Assembly (NCBI GenBank): GCA_964347945.1
Contig: CAYGAW010000077.1
Coordinates: forward strand, 1 to 34,716
Reading direction: 5' to 3'
DNA length: 34,716 nt
Origin: CAYGAW01 sp964347945
GTDB taxonomy: Bacteria; Chloroflexota; Anaerolineae; UBA7937; B3-Chlor
In this document: piece by piece, positions 23,360 to 30,860 of the stretch
Layout of the letters: each line of letters starts with the position of its first letter
Numbering within the stretch: the stretch's first letter is position 1
Translations under genes and position numbers: made by a program
The notes under the pieces: model-generated
Seen by the model: only the letters and a program-made list of their open reading frames with translations
What the model was told of the DNA's origin: nothing
The model's database searches: none

Positions 23360-23518
23360 TCAGTCGCTGTCGGGAAGCTCAAGCTCATCTCTCAGATATC
23401 TTCCCACCAGCTCGCGGACTATCCTGCTCATGGTGGTGCCCTCCTCGGCCGCTTTCTTCTTGAACGCGGTGTGGGTCTCCCTCGAAACCCGGATCATGAT
23501 ATTCTTGTCTTTTCTCAT
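23360..23518 (-). CDS. Ribbon-helix-helix (CopG/Arc-like) DNA-binding protein
   Basis: A 52-residue protein starting at ATG 23518-23516. It opens with a basic stretch and the strand NIMIRVSRETH, followed by helix AFKKKAAEEG, the turn TTMS and a second helix RIVRELVGRYLRDEL: the strand-helix-helix layout of CopG/Arc repressors, which bind DNA as dimers through the strand. A longer in-frame reading from further upstream exists but is not protein-like; 23518 is chosen because GGAG lies about 8 bases before it and the promoter is just upstream. No toxin-like gene is adjacent on the same strand, so it seems to be a lone regulator or an orphan antitoxin. A palindrome between its promoter and start suggests autoregulation. 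Confidence 0.82.
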   Translation of the reverse strand: MRKDKNIMIRVSRETHTAFKKKAAEEGTTMSRIVRELVGRYLRDELELPDSD

Positions 23519-23528
23519 CGCCGTCTCC

Positions 23529-23548
23529 GTGTATATCTTGCTATACAC
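23529..23548. promoter_or_regulatory. Palindromic operator of the ribbon-helix-helix gene
   Basis: Perfect 7-bp arms GTGTATA (23529-23535) and TATACAC (23542-23548) with a 6-base centre. It begins right after the -10 box and covers the predicted transcription start (about 23543). CopG/Arc-type proteins repress their own genes from such sites, so this is the likely self-operator. Confidence 0.65.
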
Positions 23549-23549
23549 A

Positions 23550-23578
23550 ATCTTAGCGTCCCTACCGTGTGTTGTCAA
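23550..23578 (-). promoter_or_regulatory. Promoter of the ribbon-helix-helix gene
   Basis: On the minus strand a perfect TTGACA (23578-23573), 17 bases, TAAGAT (23555-23550). Predicted leader of about 25 nt to the ATG at 23518. Confidence 0.75.
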
Positions 23579-23790
23579 GCACATCGAGCGATATGTCGTT
23601 CCACCCGCTTGCGGCCTGCCAGTCGCCTGCGTCATCCCAAACGAGGTCGTAGCCTGGGGAAAGTGGAGGTTGTTTCCACTCCTGGATGCTTGCCACTTCC
23701 TTGCCTTTTGTACGGACGTCTTGTATGGTTGTCTAGGATGTGGCTGTATGTGGCACTGACATGAGCCAGGAACCACGAAGAGGACTAGGC

Positions 23791-24012
23791 GTGTCCGATC
23801 CAAGAAGCACCTACCTGCAGTTGAAGGGTGATCTCCAGACGGTGCTTGGCCTCCCTCTGAAGGGGAGGAAGGACCTATTCCGTGACTTCCTGGTGGGTTA
23901 TCTGGTGGTGGAGCGCAACTACTCCGAGGAGAGAGCTCGCAGCCTTGTCGCTGGGAACGAGGAGGCTATCCTAGTCATGCTCACAGAGGAGCACGACTCG
24001 GGGATATTTTGA
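23791..24012 (+). CDS. Small hypothetical protein
   Basis: A 73-residue protein starting at GTG 23791, preceded by AAGAGGA at 6 bases; an in-frame ATG at 23761 would add ten residues but has no ribosome site. The body is mainly helical and charged (STYLQLKGDLQTVLGLPL, KDLFRDFLVGYLVVERNYSE, RARSLVAGNEEAILVMLTEE) and looks coding. There is no signal peptide, membrane span or known motif. A modest promoter (TTGCCT 23701-23706, 17 bases, TATGGT 23724-23729) lies upstream. It is divergent from the ribbon-helix-helix gene, so the palindrome between them could matter for both. I do not recognise a family. Confidence 0.55.
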   Translation: MSDPRSTYLQLKGDLQTVLGLPLKGRKDLFRDFLVGYLVVERNYSEERARSLVAGNEEAILVMLTEEHDSGIF

Positions 24013-24310
24013 ATTGGTCCGTCAGAAGGGGGCCTAGCGAAGAGGCCGCCGTGAGGGAGAGCCCACAGTCCACATCAGTCGGGACTCCTCGGTCAGCTGC
24101 TAGCCTTTCCATCTCCTCGTGTACCTTGGTCGGTTTCTCCTCTTGAGCCCTGGGAGGACCTCCGCGCGCCAAGGAACGTTGGCTGGCCGCCGCAAGGCGG
24201 AGCTTGAACGCGGCGTCCGCCAGCCTTAGGTAGACCCTCGACTCAGGCCAGGTTCTCACGCCCGTCCCCACCGCCGAAGCGCTGGGGCTGGCCGCGTTTC
24301 TGACAAGTGC
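24013..24310. other. Intergenic region without a recognisable gene
   Basis: About 300 bp before the cupin promoter. A minus-strand open frame runs through it, but it lacks a ribosome site and any family signature. A short hairpin GGCCT/AGGCC near 24031-24047 could be a weak end-of-transcript structure for the preceding gene. Confidence 0.4.
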
Positions 24311-24340
24311 TTGCCCAGGCAGGCACTGGTGAAGTATACT
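24311..24340 (+). promoter_or_regulatory. Promoter of the cupin gene
   Basis: TTGCCC (24311-24316), 18 bases, TATACT (24335-24340). Predicted start near 24347, leader about 80 nt. Confidence 0.6.
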
Positions 24341-24428
24341 GAGGGCGATCTGAGAACAGTGTGATTTGTAGGGAATGTGAGAGGGATTGAGCAGGGCTGC
24401 CAAGACAACAGGCCACGGGAGGAGAGAC

Positions 24429-24770
24429 ATGGCCCTTGATGGGATGTTCGTCAAAGGTGACCACGTGAAACAGGTGGAGATGGCGCCGGGAGTGCTGCGC
24501 CGGGCGCTTGGTCACGGTGAGGAGATGCTGCTCACGGAGTTCACTCTCTCTGCAGGTGCAGAGGTGCCAACTCACAGTCATCCCCATGCGCAGGTAGGCT
24601 ATGTCGCGCGTGGACGGATGCAACTGACCGTCGGCGACCAGACAGACACCTTTGAGGCGGGCGATAGCTACTACATAGCCGGTGATGCGCCTCATGGGGC
24701 GGTGGTTCTGGAAGACGCGCTAGTGGTGGACGTGTTCTGCCCGCCGAGGGAGGACTATCTGGAGAGCTAG
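24429..24770 (+). CDS. Small single-domain cupin protein
   Basis: A 113-residue cupin. Motif 1 is GAEVPTHSHPHAQVGYVARGRM, with metal-ligand histidines in HSHPH and Gln at the usual Glu position; motif 2 is FEAGDSYYIAGDAPHGAVV with the last ligand His. Such proteins bind a divalent metal and act as isomerases, dioxygenases or sensors; the exact reaction cannot be told. An earlier in-frame TTG exists at 24387; ATG 24429 is chosen because GGGAGGAGAG lies directly upstream. It is followed 8 bases later by the ArfB gene, so the two are probably one transcript, although no functional link is known. Confidence 0.9.
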   Translation: MALDGMFVKGDHVKQVEMAPGVLRRALGHGEEMLLTEFTLSAGAEVPTHSHPHAQVGYVARGRMQLTVGDQTDTFEAGDSYYIAGDAPHGAVVLEDALVVDVFCPPREDYLES

Positions 24771-24778
24771 AGCTGGGC

Positions 24779-25225
24779 ATGGCCACGGACGGGGACAGCA
24801 TACTACGGGTGACGGAAGAGGTTGCCATTCCCTTGTCCGAGTTCGATTTTCGCTTCTCTCGCAGTGGGGGCCCCGGAGGTCAGCATGCCAATCGCACCGA
24901 GACGCGTGTGGAGCTACTGTTTGACCTCGCTCGCTCCCCAAGTCTGAGCGAGGAGGAGCGGGAGCGAGCCCTTCAGGGTCTGACGCCTTACCTCGATAAG
25001 CAGGGCGTCGTGCATTTGGTGTCTGAGTCCACGCGCAGCCAGTTGCGGAATCGACAGGAGGTCGTCGAGCGCTTTCGCGACTTGCTGCGAGAAGCGCTGA
25101 GGGTCCCGGCAAAACGATATCCCACGCTGCCCACTAGAGCATCGGGTGAGAAACGCTTGCAAGAGAAGAGGCGCCGCGGTGAGATCAAGAAGCAGCGGCG
25201 CCCCGTTCTGCCCGATCAAGAGTAG
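24779..25225 (+). CDS. arfB: Alternative ribosome-rescue factor ArfB (peptidyl-tRNA hydrolase)
   Basis: A 148-residue class I release factor-like protein. The catalytic GGQ is at residues 33-35 within FSRSGGPGGQHANRTETRVELLFDL, the usual ArfB/YaeJ context. The C-terminal tail (about 118-143) is rich in Lys and Arg (KRLQEKRRRGEIKKQRR), as needed to enter the empty mRNA channel of stalled ribosomes. There is no codon-recognition domain, which separates it from RF1/RF2. It releases nascent peptides from ribosomes lacking a stop codon. The ATG starts 8 bases after the cupin stop and has only a weak ribosome site, suggesting coupling to the upstream gene. Confidence 0.94.
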   Translation: MATDGDSILRVTEEVAIPLSEFDFRFSRSGGPGGQHANRTETRVELLFDLARSPSLSEEERERALQGLTPYLDKQGVVHLVSESTRSQLRNRQEVVERFRDLLREALRVPAKRYPTLPTRASGEKRLQEKRRRGEIKKQRRPVLPDQE

Positions 25226-25287
25226 GGCCGCTGCCAAGACCTGTATTTGTCCCCTTGTCCGGCGAAGGACACTGAGGAGATTCGCCA

Positions 25288-26577
25288 GTGAGCAGAATGA
25301 CCTCTTCTCCGATCATCGTGGCTGCACTCGTGGTTCTAACACTGACCATGGTGGGAGCCTCGGCTCTGCCGTTGAGAACCCAGGCTCCTGGCCAGATCGC
25401 GTACTTGGATGGTGAAGGAAGCGTCTGGTTGACCGATGCCGACGGTGGGGAGAGATCGCAGATAACAAGCCGCGAGGGGTTCACAACAATCGCGTGGGCA
25501 CCCGACGGCCGGAAACTCGCATTGGTTGAGGGCGGGCCGTTGTGGGACGAACTCAAGAGCCTATACATCGTCAGGGCCGACGGAAGTGACTTGACGAAGG
25601 TGGGAGATGGCTATGCCCCTGTCTGGTCCTCCGATAGCAGGCGGATCTCTTACGTGACCAACTTCACGACCAGTGAGGAGGGCAGCGAACAGGAACTGAG
25701 GATCTTCGATCTTGAAGATGGCAGCGACAGGGTCGTGGCGAAACGTCGTTGGGTGAGCGGTCTTTGGCCGATAGAGTCGCTCTCGCATTCTCCTGACGAT
25801 GAGTTGATCGCGGTTTACGTGGCCGGGCTGCAAATGGAGGGCCAGTTGGTGATAGTCGATGGGGAGGGGAGCACCGTTTGGCAGATCCCTGACCTGATCT
25901 ACTCGGCAGACAGCTTTGCCTGGTGTCCCGATGGTCACTACATCGTCTACCGGGACAGTGGAGAGCCGTTCATAGGAGGCGAGGATCCTAGCTTGAAGAT
26001 CGTCGGTGTGGAGACTCAGGAGGTGGTTGCGTCCTTACCGGAGGCTGGTTTCTGTCCACGGTGGTCCCCGGATGGAGAGAAGATCTCCGCTTTCCTGTGG
26101 CGTGAGGGAGGTGCCTTCCAGGTGATGATCGTGGACGCTCAGAGCGGCGAGTTGCTGTACCGGTCGGACCAGGTATTCGGCGACATCTGGCACAGTCGGC
26201 CGAGCTGGTCTCCCGACGGCTCGCGGCTGGTGTTCTCTTCCTCCGAGGACGGCGAGTGGGACGTGCTTGTCATGGACGAGGATGGAACGTTTCGTTCCAT
26301 CGCGAAGGGTCGGTATCCCGAAGCGGCTTGGTGCCCCGATGGTGCTCACCTGGCGTTGGCCGTGGGTGACCAGGAGAGTAGGGAGGTCTTTGTTGTGAAG
26401 GCAGATGGCTCCAATCTGCACAAAGTGGCCGACGGTCGGATGCCCCGCTGGCGACCTCAAGCTGTACCTGAACCCTCGACGCGGTCGGTTTGCGGCTTGC
26501 CGATTCTCGGCTCGTCGGCAGCGCTGGGCCTGGTGCTTGCCGGGATCTGGGCGTCGAGAAAAGGGGCAGTGTCCTGA
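25288..26577 (+). CDS. Exported TolB/WD40-like beta-propeller protein
   Basis: A 429-residue protein. The N-terminus has a signal peptide or anchor (IIVAALVVLTLTMVGASA). Residues about 32-395 contain repeated TolB-like blades, each with a form of W(S/A/C)PDGxx(I/L): IAWAPDGRKLALV, LSHSPDDELIAV, FAWCPDGHYIVY, PRWSPDGEKISAF, PSWSPDGSRLVFSS and AAWCPDGAHLALA. A second hydrophobic segment near the end (ILGSSAALGLVLAGIWA followed by SRKGA) looks like a C-terminal anchor. The GTG at 25288 is chosen because GAGGAGA lies 7 bases before it; ATG 25297 is possible. It is probably a surface protein that binds peptide, polymer or ions. No catalytic motif is visible and the function is unknown. Confidence 0.82.
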   Translation: MSRMTSSPIIVAALVVLTLTMVGASALPLRTQAPGQIAYLDGEGSVWLTDADGGERSQITSREGFTTIAWAPDGRKLALVEGGPLWDELKSLYIVRADGSDLTKVGDGYAPVWSSDSRRISYVTNFTTSEEGSEQELRIFDLEDGSDRVVAKRRWVSGLWPIESLSHSPDDELIAVYVAGLQMEGQLVIVDGEGSTVWQIPDLIYSADSFAWCPDGHYIVYRDSGEPFIGGEDPSLKIVGVETQEVVASLPEAGFCPRWSPDGEKISAFLWREGGAFQVMIVDAQSGELLYRSDQVFGDIWHSRPSWSPDGSRLVFSSSEDGEWDVLVMDEDGTFRSIAKGRYPEAAWCPDGAHLALAVGDQESREVFVVKADGSNLHKVADGRMPRWRPQAVPEPSTRSVCGLPILGSSAALGLVLAGIWASRKGAVS

Positions 26578-26655
26578 AGCCGAACTGGTTGCGGGCGTCG
26601 GCTGGTAACTGGTTAGTGATGCCCGGCTTCATATGCAGAGAGGTGGGCGGCTGAG

Positions 26656-26964
26656 ATGGAAGCTGTGGGTCTCAACCGGAAGATGATGGAGGTGCGGGAG
26701 ATGGCCGATGCCAAGGGGTTTTCGGCCGAAGAGGAGCGCGTCTGGGAGATGTTGGCTCTGATACATACGGAGGTTTCTGAGGCCACGGACTCTTACAAGA
26801 AGGGTGCAGACCTGGAGAAGGTGGGGGAAGAACTGATAGACGCCATCATCCGTATTCTTCACCTGCTGTCCGCACTGGGTGTTGATGCAGAGGAGTTGTA
26901 TCAGAGAAAGATGGCGAAGAACTGGGCACGTCCTTACCGCTTCAATACCGTGCGGGGGGGATGA
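26656..26964 (+). CDS. MazG-like nucleotide pyrophosphohydrolase-family protein
   Basis: A 102-residue all-alpha protein of the MazG-like NTP-PPase superfamily. The metal-binding pattern is visible: E39-x2-E42 in HTEVSEATD and E59-x2-D62 in EELIDAIIRI. Proteins of this group hydrolyse (d)NTPs or related nucleotides to monophosphate and pyrophosphate. The ATG has AGAGGTGG upstream. The stop overlaps the recO start in an ATGA arrangement, so the two are translationally coupled. Whether it acts on a canonical or damaged nucleotide cannot be told. Confidence 0.85.
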   Translation: MEAVGLNRKMMEVREMADAKGFSAEEERVWEMLALIHTEVSEATDSYKKGADLEKVGEELIDAIIRILHLLSALGVDAEELYQRKMAKNWARPYRFNTVRGG

Positions 26965-27770
26965 TGGGCGCAAGCGCGAGGCAGCGGCTGTATCGCACCG
27001 AGGCCGTCATACTGCGCAGGCAGGATTTCGGGGAGGCTGACAAGCTCTTGACCCTCTATACACCCAGGTTGGGCAAGGCGCGCGTCCTGGCCAAAGGAGT
27101 TCGTAGGCCCAAGAGCCGCAAGGGGGGTCATGTAGAGTTGTTCACCCACAGCAACCTCCTCATTGCTAAGGGGAGGAGTCTGGACATCGTTACCCAAGCC
27201 GAGACGATACATTCTTTCCTTCCTATCAGGAGTGAACTTGAGCGTACCAGCTACGCTTACTATGCTGCAGAATTGCTGGACAGATTCACCGCGGAGGGCG
27301 AGGAAAACCAGGCTCTTTTCGACCTCTTGCTAGATACTCTGTCTAGGCTGGCCGATGGCGAGGATCCGGATCTCGTCCTTCGGTTCTTCGAGCTGCGCTT
27401 GCTTGGCTACGCTGGATATAGGCCGCAGTTGTTCCAGTGTGTGCGGTGTGCCGGCGCGATGGAGACGACAACCGGAGTATTATTCAGTCCCGCGGACGGT
27501 GGGCTGCTTTGTCTGCGCTGTGGAGAGGGTGAGCGTGGTTGTCAGGAAGTGTCGCCTGGCGCGGTGGCGGCATTGCGCTATTTGCAGACCAGGGACTATA
27601 CTCTCTGCCATCAGCTGCAACTAGATCAACGGACACGCGAGGAGTTGGAGAACCTGATGCGTCGGTATGTCGTCTTTCTGCTGGAGAGGGGCTTGAAATC
27701 CGCCGACTTCATCGAAGCTCTGAGAAGGGAGGAGGCAGGGCCTGCTCCGGCAGCGATCCAAGAGACATAA
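26961..27770 (+). CDS. recO: DNA repair protein RecO
   Basis: A 269-residue RecO. The N-terminal OB fold starts YRTEAVILRRQDFGEADKLLTLYTP, followed by ARVLAKGVRRPKSRKGG. The helical C-terminal part carries a zinc-finger-like site with CVRC (Cys at about 155 and 158) and CLRC (about 178 and 181). RecO anneals ssDNA and, with RecR, loads RecA on SSB-coated DNA. It starts at ATG 26961 overlapping the MazG-like stop; ATG 26964 is an alternative three bases later. The gene is followed after 76 bp by glycyl-tRNA synthetase, a common order in several phyla. Confidence 0.94.
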   Translation: MMGASARQRLYRTEAVILRRQDFGEADKLLTLYTPRLGKARVLAKGVRRPKSRKGGHVELFTHSNLLIAKGRSLDIVTQAETIHSFLPIRSELERTSYAYYAAELLDRFTAEGEENQALFDLLLDTLSRLADGEDPDLVLRFFELRLLGYAGYRPQLFQCVRCAGAMETTTGVLFSPADGGLLCLRCGEGERGCQEVSPGAVAALRYLQTRDYTLCHQLQLDQRTREELENLMRRYVVFLLERGLKSADFIEALRREEAGPAPAAIQET

Positions 27771-27846
27771 TCGGGGATCCCGCAGTCATGCCAGCGTTGG
27801 TCGGGCCGACTAGGCAACAAGTCAATTGAACTCGGAGACAGAACGG

Positions 27847-29166
27847 ATGGGTGAAGAGATGACGACAGTGGACATGGAAGCCATTGTCTCACTCTCCAAG
27901 CGGAGGGGGTTCATCTTTCAAAGTAGCGAGATCTACGGCGGGATAAGCGGCTCCTGGGATTACGGGCCGTTTGGCGTAGAACTCAAACGCAACATCAAGA
28001 ATGTGTGGTGGCGCGACATGGTGCAGCGCAGGGACGACATCGTGGGTCTCGACGCTGGCATTCTCATGCACCCGCGAGTGTGGGAAGCGAGTGGTCATGT
28101 AGAGGGATTTACCGACCCTTTGGTCGACTGCAAGAGCTGTAGGAAGCGTTTCAGAGCCGATCATGTGAAGGATGGACGCTGTCCGGAGTGTGGTGGTGAG
28201 TTGACCGACCCTCGCATGTTCAATCTGATGTTGAGGACCTTCTTGGGTCCCGTGGAGGACGATGCATCGATCACTTATCTGAGGCCGGAGACCGCGCAGG
28301 GCATTTTCGTCAACTTCGCCAACGTTCTAGATGTTTCTCGGAGGAAGCTGCCCTTTGGCATCGCCCAGATGGGGAAGGCATTCCGCAATGAGATCACCCC
28401 ACGGAATTTCACCTTCCGTACCCGCGAGTTCGAGCAAATGGAGATAGAGTATTTCGTCAGGCCGGGCACTGACGAGGAGTGGCACAGGCGCTGGGTGACG
28501 GAGCGCTTTGAGTGGTACGTGCGCTACGGCATTCGGAGGGAATACCTGCGCTTGCGACAGCACGAGGGCGATGAACTGGCACACTATGCCAAGGCTACCT
28601 TTGACATAGAGTATCTATTCCCTTTTGGCTGGGCGGAGCTGGAGGGTATCTCAAATCGGACGGATTTCGACCTGCGTCAGCACGCCCTTTTCAGCGGCAG
28701 GGACATCACCTACTATGACGAGGACACCGGAGCTCACGTAGTGCCATACATTGTAGAGCCGTCCGGAGGAGTAGATCGAGCTGCTCTGGCGTTCCTCGTG
28801 GATGCCTATCGCGAGGAGAAGGTGAGAAAGAGAAAACGGGTCGTCTTGCGCTTTCATCCCGAGTTGGCACCCATCAAAGTGGCGGTGTTTCCCTTGCTGC
28901 GCAACAGGCCAGAACTGGTGACCGCGGCGAAGGATATTGCATCTGACCTCAGGCCCCATATGATGACCATGTACGACGATACGGCCAGCATCGGGCGCCT
29001 GTACCGACGCCAGGACGAGATCGGCACACCTTTCTGCATTACTGTCGACGTTGAGACCTTGGAGGACAATGCCGTCACCATCCGTGAGCGGGACAGCATG
29101 GAGCAGATTCGCGTTCCCATTCCGGAGGTAAGGCACACACTGCTGAGGAAGCTGGGTAGACTCTGA
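27847..29166 (+). CDS. glyQS: Glycyl-tRNA synthetase, single-subunit (alpha2) type
   Basis: A 439-residue class II synthetase of the Thermus/eukaryote-like dimeric type, charging tRNA-Gly. It starts IVSLSKRRGFIFQSSEIYGG and SGSWDYGPFGVELKRNIKNVWW, and has a zinc-like insert CKSCRKRF ... CPECGG. Motif 2 is FRNEITPRNFTFRTREFEQMEIEYF; YIVEPSGGVDRAALAFL is the motif 3 region. The C-terminal anticodon domain begins near APIKVAVFPLLRN. A TTG at 27826 extends the frame; ATG 27847 is chosen (GGAGA 9 bases upstream), with ATG 27859 also possible. The PHP gene starts one base after the stop. The name glyQS is used for this one-polypeptide form. Confidence 0.95.
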   Translation: MGEEMTTVDMEAIVSLSKRRGFIFQSSEIYGGISGSWDYGPFGVELKRNIKNVWWRDMVQRRDDIVGLDAGILMHPRVWEASGHVEGFTDPLVDCKSCRKRFRADHVKDGRCPECGGELTDPRMFNLMLRTFLGPVEDDASITYLRPETAQGIFVNFANVLDVSRRKLPFGIAQMGKAFRNEITPRNFTFRTREFEQMEIEYFVRPGTDEEWHRRWVTERFEWYVRYGIRREYLRLRQHEGDELAHYAKATFDIEYLFPFGWAELEGISNRTDFDLRQHALFSGRDITYYDEDTGAHVVPYIVEPSGGVDRAALAFLVDAYREEKVRKRKRVVLRFHPELAPIKVAVFPLLRNRPELVTAAKDIASDLRPHMMTMYDDTASIGRLYRRQDEIGTPFCITVDVETLEDNAVTIRERDSMEQIRVPIPEVRHTLLRKLGRL

Positions 29167-29167
29167 C

Positions 29168-30025
29168 GTGGGTGGCGCGGATCTACATGTACATACCACG
29201 ACCTCGGACGGATTGCTCACAGCCGCCGAGGTGGTACGCGAAGCTCAGGCCGGGGAGCTGACTGCCATCGCGATCACCGACCATGACACTACGGCGGGGA
29301 TCGATCAGGCGCTGGAGGCCGCAGATGGCGTGGATCTGGAGGTCATCCCAGGGATTGAGCTCAGCGCAGAGCTGGATACAGAAGAGGTGCATATCCTGGG
29401 ATACTATCTGAACCACCGTGACGGAGCCCTCCAGGAGAAGCTCGATGTGCTGCGGCGAGCGCGCTGGGAGCGGGCTCGGAAAATGGTGGAGAAACTGGCC
29501 AGATTGGGCATCTCCGTCAGTTGGGAACGCGTGGTGGAGATTGCCGGTGAGAGCCGCGCCTTTGGCCGTCCCCATATCGCCCATGCTTTGCTGGAGGGCA
29601 GACATGTGGCGACTACAAACGAGGCCTTCGACCTGTATATTGGCCTAGGCGGGCCAGCGTATGTCTCCCGTTACAAGCTCACCTTCCTCGACGCCTTCGA
29701 GATCATCCTAGCGGTCGGCGGGCTCCCCGTGCTGGCACATCCTCGCGGCCAGGAGCGTCTCGTGCACGAGCTGGTCATGGCGGGTCTGGTAGGTCTGGAA
29801 GCCTACTATCCCGGCTACACCGTGGAAGAGAGCGAGGGCCTGGTTCGACTGGCAGCGCAACATGACCTTATTCCTACAGGGGGAAGCGACTTCCACGGCC
29901 ACGGAGGAAGTGGGGCAGGCGCTGTCGGGGACGTTAGGGCGCCCCGGGAATCTGTAGAACGGCTGCAGAGCTTGGCCAGCGGCCACGCCGGAGAGGTGGC
30001 ATCGCCCAGGGAGCAGACTGGCTAA
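29168..30025 (+). CDS. PHP-domain phosphoesterase (RNase AM / nucleoside bisphosphate phosphatase-like)
   Basis: A 285-residue PHP protein. The metal-binding motifs are all present: DLHVHTTTSDG at 5-15, ITDHDT at 36-41, IPGIELSAE at 60-68, EVHILGY at 73-79, AHPRG near 195 and GGSDFHG near 237. The short form is like YciV/RNase AM and 3',5'-nucleoside bisphosphatases, which act on short RNA ends or pAp. The start is GTG one base after the GlyRS stop, indicating coupling. Its stop TAA overlaps the stop TAG of the convergent ricT gene in the four bases CTAA. The exact substrate is not readable from sequence. Confidence 0.9.
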   Translation: MGGADLHVHTTTSDGLLTAAEVVREAQAGELTAIAITDHDTTAGIDQALEAADGVDLEVIPGIELSAELDTEEVHILGYYLNHRDGALQEKLDVLRRARWERARKMVEKLARLGISVSWERVVEIAGESRAFGRPHIAHALLEGRHVATTNEAFDLYIGLGGPAYVSRYKLTFLDAFEIILAVGGLPVLAHPRGQERLVHELVMAGLVGLEAYYPGYTVEESEGLVRLAAQHDLIPTGGSDFHGHGGSGAGAVGDVRAPRESVERLQSLASGHAGEVASPREQTG

Positions 30026-30849
30026 GAGTGCTTACGCTTTCCCTTGCCCGTCACCTCAAGTATCTCGTCCGCCGAGACCTCGACTGTGACTTCATTCTTC
30101 AGTTCGACGGTGACTGTCTGCTTCAAGCAGTTTAGGGCTGTCACTTCCCCCGTGCCATAGCTGGTTCGCACAATCTGTCTGACCTTGGGCAGCTTCTTCT
30201 TCACCTCCTGGTAATACTCGTCTTCGTAGGCCAGGCAGCAAAGGAGACGGCCACAGATCCCGGAGATTTCGGAGGGGTTCAGTGAGATGTCCTGTCGTTT
30301 TGCCATCCTGATGGAAACCGGATCGAAATCCGGTAAGAAGGTGGTGCAGCAGAGCAGCCTTCCACAGCGTCCGACGCCTCCCATCAGCTTGGCCTCATCT
30401 CGCACGCCAACCTGGCGCAACTCTACCTTGGTCTTCAGAGTCTTCCTCAACTCTTGCACAAGCTCCCGGAAATCGATCCGCTTCTCCGAGACGAAATAGG
30501 CCACAACATGGCTGCCGTCATAGTTGTATTCGGCCCGCAGCACTTTGATGGGCAACCCAAACTCGCGCGCTTTGTCCTGACAGATCGCTAGTGCCTCCTC
30601 CTCAAGGAGACGGTGACGCTCCATTTGAACGAGGTCGAGGGAGGTGGCTCGTCGCTCTACCGGTTTGAGACGCTCCGTCACTCTGTCCTTGGACACGTCT
30701 GCCGGAGCGAGGGCTACGCGTCCCACCTCTTGGCCGCGACTCGTCTCCACGACCACGTATTCGCCAGGTTCGAGATCCTCAAACCCCGTAGCGTCAAAGT
30801 GGTATATCTTTCCAACGTCTCTGAAACGGACGCCCACAACGTCTTGCAT
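30022..30849 (-). CDS. ricT: PSP1-domain protein, RicT/YaaT-like
   Basis: A 275-residue PSP1 protein. Signature segments: VVVETSRGQEVGRV, the helical region around EFGLPIKVLRAEYNYDGSHVVAYF, and the two cysteine repeats GRCGRLLCCTTF and GICGRLLCCLAYE with conserved MAKRQDISLNPSEISG between. In Bacillus, RicT/YaaT forms a complex with RicA and RicF that binds Fe-S clusters and promotes RNase Y-dependent mRNA processing. It lies 11 bases after holB, as in Bacillus, with GAGGATGAG before its ATG. The C-terminus is a short Lys-rich tail. Whether RicA/RicF homologues exist here cannot be seen. Confidence 0.92.
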   Translation of the reverse strand: MQDVVGVRFRDVGKIYHFDATGFEDLEPGEYVVVETSRGQEVGRVALAPADVSKDRVTERLKPVERRATSLDLVQMERHRLLEEEALAICQDKAREFGLPIKVLRAEYNYDGSHVVAYFVSEKRIDFRELVQELRKTLKTKVELRQVGVRDEAKLMGGVGRCGRLLCCTTFLPDFDPVSIRMAKRQDISLNPSEISGICGRLLCCLAYEDEYYQEVKKKLPKVRQIVRTSYGTGEVTALNCLKQTVTVELKNEVTVEVSADEILEVTGKGKRKHS

Positions 30850-30860
30850 GGCTCATCCTC

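Noticed and set aside
23330..23464. Short plus-strand frame at ATG 23341 with a strong-looking AGGGAGGTGAC ribosome site
   Set aside because: The 40-residue product is Arg/Pro/Ser-rich, unlike a protein, and is antisense to the ribbon-helix-helix gene; the ribosome-site match is probably accidental, though it could be tested.
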